A model generated the notes under the pieces. It was not told where the DNA came from and did no database searches. It saw only the letters and a list, made by a program, of their open reading frames with translations. Of a stretch of 6,265 bases of DNA, positions 5,509 through 6,265 are shown piece after piece. The translations under genes and the position numbers were made by a program. The stretch comes from Chroococcidiopsidaceae cyanobacterium CP_BM_RX_35 (GTDB taxonomy: Bacteria > Cyanobacteriota > Cyanobacteriia > Cyanobacteriales > Chroococcidiopsidaceae), in contig JAFAVL010000365.1 of assembly GCA_019242465.1 (NCBI GenBank), positions 1-6,265 of the forward strand. Direction: 5' to 3'. Within the stretch, counting starts at the first letter, position 1. Each line of letters begins with the position of its first letter.

Positions 5509-5769
5509 CTAGATGTTGTACCGCAGGCTTATTAGTTGCAAATATGTTCTGGTTGCCTGGATATATGCATCTATTGCCTTCAACTGTTCTTTCTTGGCCT
5601 GTGCGTACAAATTTATTGAGTAAGAATCACTCATGAGCCACAGATTTACGTACATTAATGATTCTTGTGCGTAAGATTGTATGAGTTTCCCATACTCTTT
5701 AATCGCGGCACCATATTCCTTGCTAGGTTGGTCGTTATTCGTCTGTAAGTTCCCGCCAAATTCTTCCAT
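5509..5769 (-). CDS. Unrecognised 86-residue protein with tyrosines every seven residues
   Basis: The frame is open on the minus strand from 5907 to the TAG at 5509-5511. The ATG at 5767-5769 is chosen as start because AAGG lies 7 bases upstream; the further upstream GTG (5907) and ATG have no ribosome site. The protein has a polar N-terminus (1-17) and a long probable helix. Tyr19, 26, 33 and 40 are spaced exactly seven apart in the segments EYGAAIK, EYGKLIQ, SYAQESL and MYVNLWL, and Tyr69 and Tyr76 repeat the spacing. Nine tyrosines in 86 residues is high. The heptad pattern suggests an amphipathic helix or coiled coil with a tyrosine face. There is no signal peptide, cysteine or catalytic motif. 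It is convergent with the NACHT remnant (31 bp between stops). No family was recognised; it might be a small regulator, part of a structural assembly, or an unexpressed ORF. Confidence 0.45.
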   Translation of the reverse strand: MEEFGGNLQTNNDQPSKEYGAAIKEYGKLIQSYAQESLMYVNLWLMSDSYSINLYAQAKKEQLKAIDAYIQATRTYLQLISLRYNI

Positions 5770-5770
5770 T

Positions 5771-5804
5771 AACATACCTTGTTTGTTCACAAACAAGGTA
5801 TGTT
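5771..5804 (-). promoter_or_regulatory. Perfect 15-bp hairpin covering the ribosome binding site of the tyrosine-heptad ORF
   Basis: AACATACCTTGTTTG (5771-5785) and its exact complement (5790-5804) flank a 4-base loop. On the minus-strand transcript the 3' arm contains the AAGG ribosome site. The start codon at 5767-5769 begins one base after the stem. Folding would therefore hide the site and could repress translation. Neither strand shows a proper T-tract after the stem, which argues against a plain intrinsic terminator. A protein-binding palindrome or a small mobile repeat are alternatives. Confidence 0.55.
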
Positions 5805-6207
5805 TCTGTACGGTCTTGACGCTAGGCTTTGAAACCTTACACATGGCAAGTAATTTCTTGACGAGTACCTTTATTGAAAAGAATGGTTGAGGAATCTCTA
5901 TCCCCACAAGGAGATAGAAATGTGTGTTTGAGCTTTGTCACTCTGAATACTTAGTCCCTCCCCCGGCTCAAACCAACGCCCTAACTCGCTCTGCGCTCTG
6001 CAACTGGAGCGGTGTAATGTTCTTTGTACAAGCTGCTATTCTCTCTGGCGAAATCTCTACCTTTGTAATGAGGCTGATTAATGGAACTAAGGTTGAGAGC
6101 AATCTGGGTTAGATCTTTAGCAGGAAGATAAATCGCTCAATCAGGACCAGGTAAGCTGATAGTCGAACTTCCTAGGCTTTCTAGCTCATACCAGGCTCAT
6201 TCAGCAG
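5805..6207. other. Stretch without a supported gene
   Basis: The clearest signal is AAGGAG at 5908-5913 placed six bases before an ATG (5920-5922), but that frame stops after three codons (ATG TGT GTT TGA). A GTG at 5924 in another frame opens 62 codons to 6112 with the same ribosome site ten bases away. The product is not protein-like enough to annotate. No RNA gene or clear repeat was found. Confidence 0.45.
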
Positions 6208-6265
6208 ATGGAGCCGTACTTACTGAGTGAGACACTGGTTGCCAATTTATTCATGATAGTGATTT
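6208..6265 (+). CDS. Possible 5' end of a gene running off the window
   Basis: ATG at 6208 opens a frame to the window end beginning MEPYLLSETLVANLFMIV. The frame is open back to a TAG at 6160-6162. No strong Shine-Dalgarno sequence precedes the ATG. With only 19 codons visible, no family can be proposed and the frame may be accidental. Confidence 0.2.
   Translation, partial: MEPYLLSETLVANLFMIVI

Noticed and set aside
5924..6112. 62-codon plus-strand ORF starting at GTG with AAGGAG ten bases upstream
   Set aside because: The ribosome site fits the ATG at 5920 better, which stops after three codons; the product has an unconvincing composition and no family resemblance.

Overview
The window looks like an accessory stretch of a cyanobacterial chromosome or plasmid. 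The main grounds are the C-terminal part of a cyanobacterial-type NACHT protein (4656-5477), a CHASE3 hybrid sensor kinase of a kind common in filamentous cyanobacteria, a SepF-family fragment, and two small inverted-repeat elements. No species can be named. By eye, the first 2.7 kb is GC-richer and densely coding. The rest is AT-richer and made largely of fragments, short ORFs and non-coding DNA.

Layout. Positions 1-293 hold a short degenerate tandem repeat (37-147) and otherwise no gene. Positions 294-761 (+) encode a single-domain receiver whose phosphoacceptor Asp is replaced by Asn. It converges, across a possible small terminator hairpin, on a complete membrane-bound hybrid histidine kinase (842-2710, -). 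That kinase ends in a canonical receiver closely related to the stand-alone one. From 2711 to about 4193 there is no intact gene. This stretch holds a short degraded minus-strand ORF (3032-3221, with possible remains further upstream) and two MITE-like elements: 343 bp at 3222-3564, flanked by TTTTT, and 247 bp at 3597-3843, flanked by TA. Removing both elements on paper restores an open minus-strand reading frame across the two insertion points.

Positions 4194-4388 (+) encode a truncated SepF/DUF552 protein with a good ribosome binding site and a plausible promoter. It is followed by a doubtful 60-residue hydrophobic ORF (4477-4659), and then by the NACHT C-terminal region. That region has lost its ATPase domain and carries an in-frame TAG at 5217-5219, after which the family's conserved C-terminus continues for 85 codons. 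On the other strand, 5509-5769 encodes an unrecognised 86-residue protein with tyrosines at a strict seven-residue spacing. Its Shine-Dalgarno sequence lies inside a perfect 15-bp hairpin. The last 450 bases hold little that can be supported, except perhaps the start of a plus-strand gene at 6208.

Functionally, the intact system is the hybrid kinase plus its Asn-receiver neighbour, probably one signalling module or a duplication product. The right half reads as a graveyard of a defence-type NACHT locus and mobile elements rather than a working new system. The best candidates for something new are the hairpin-controlled tyrosine-heptad small protein and the non-phosphorylatable receiver.
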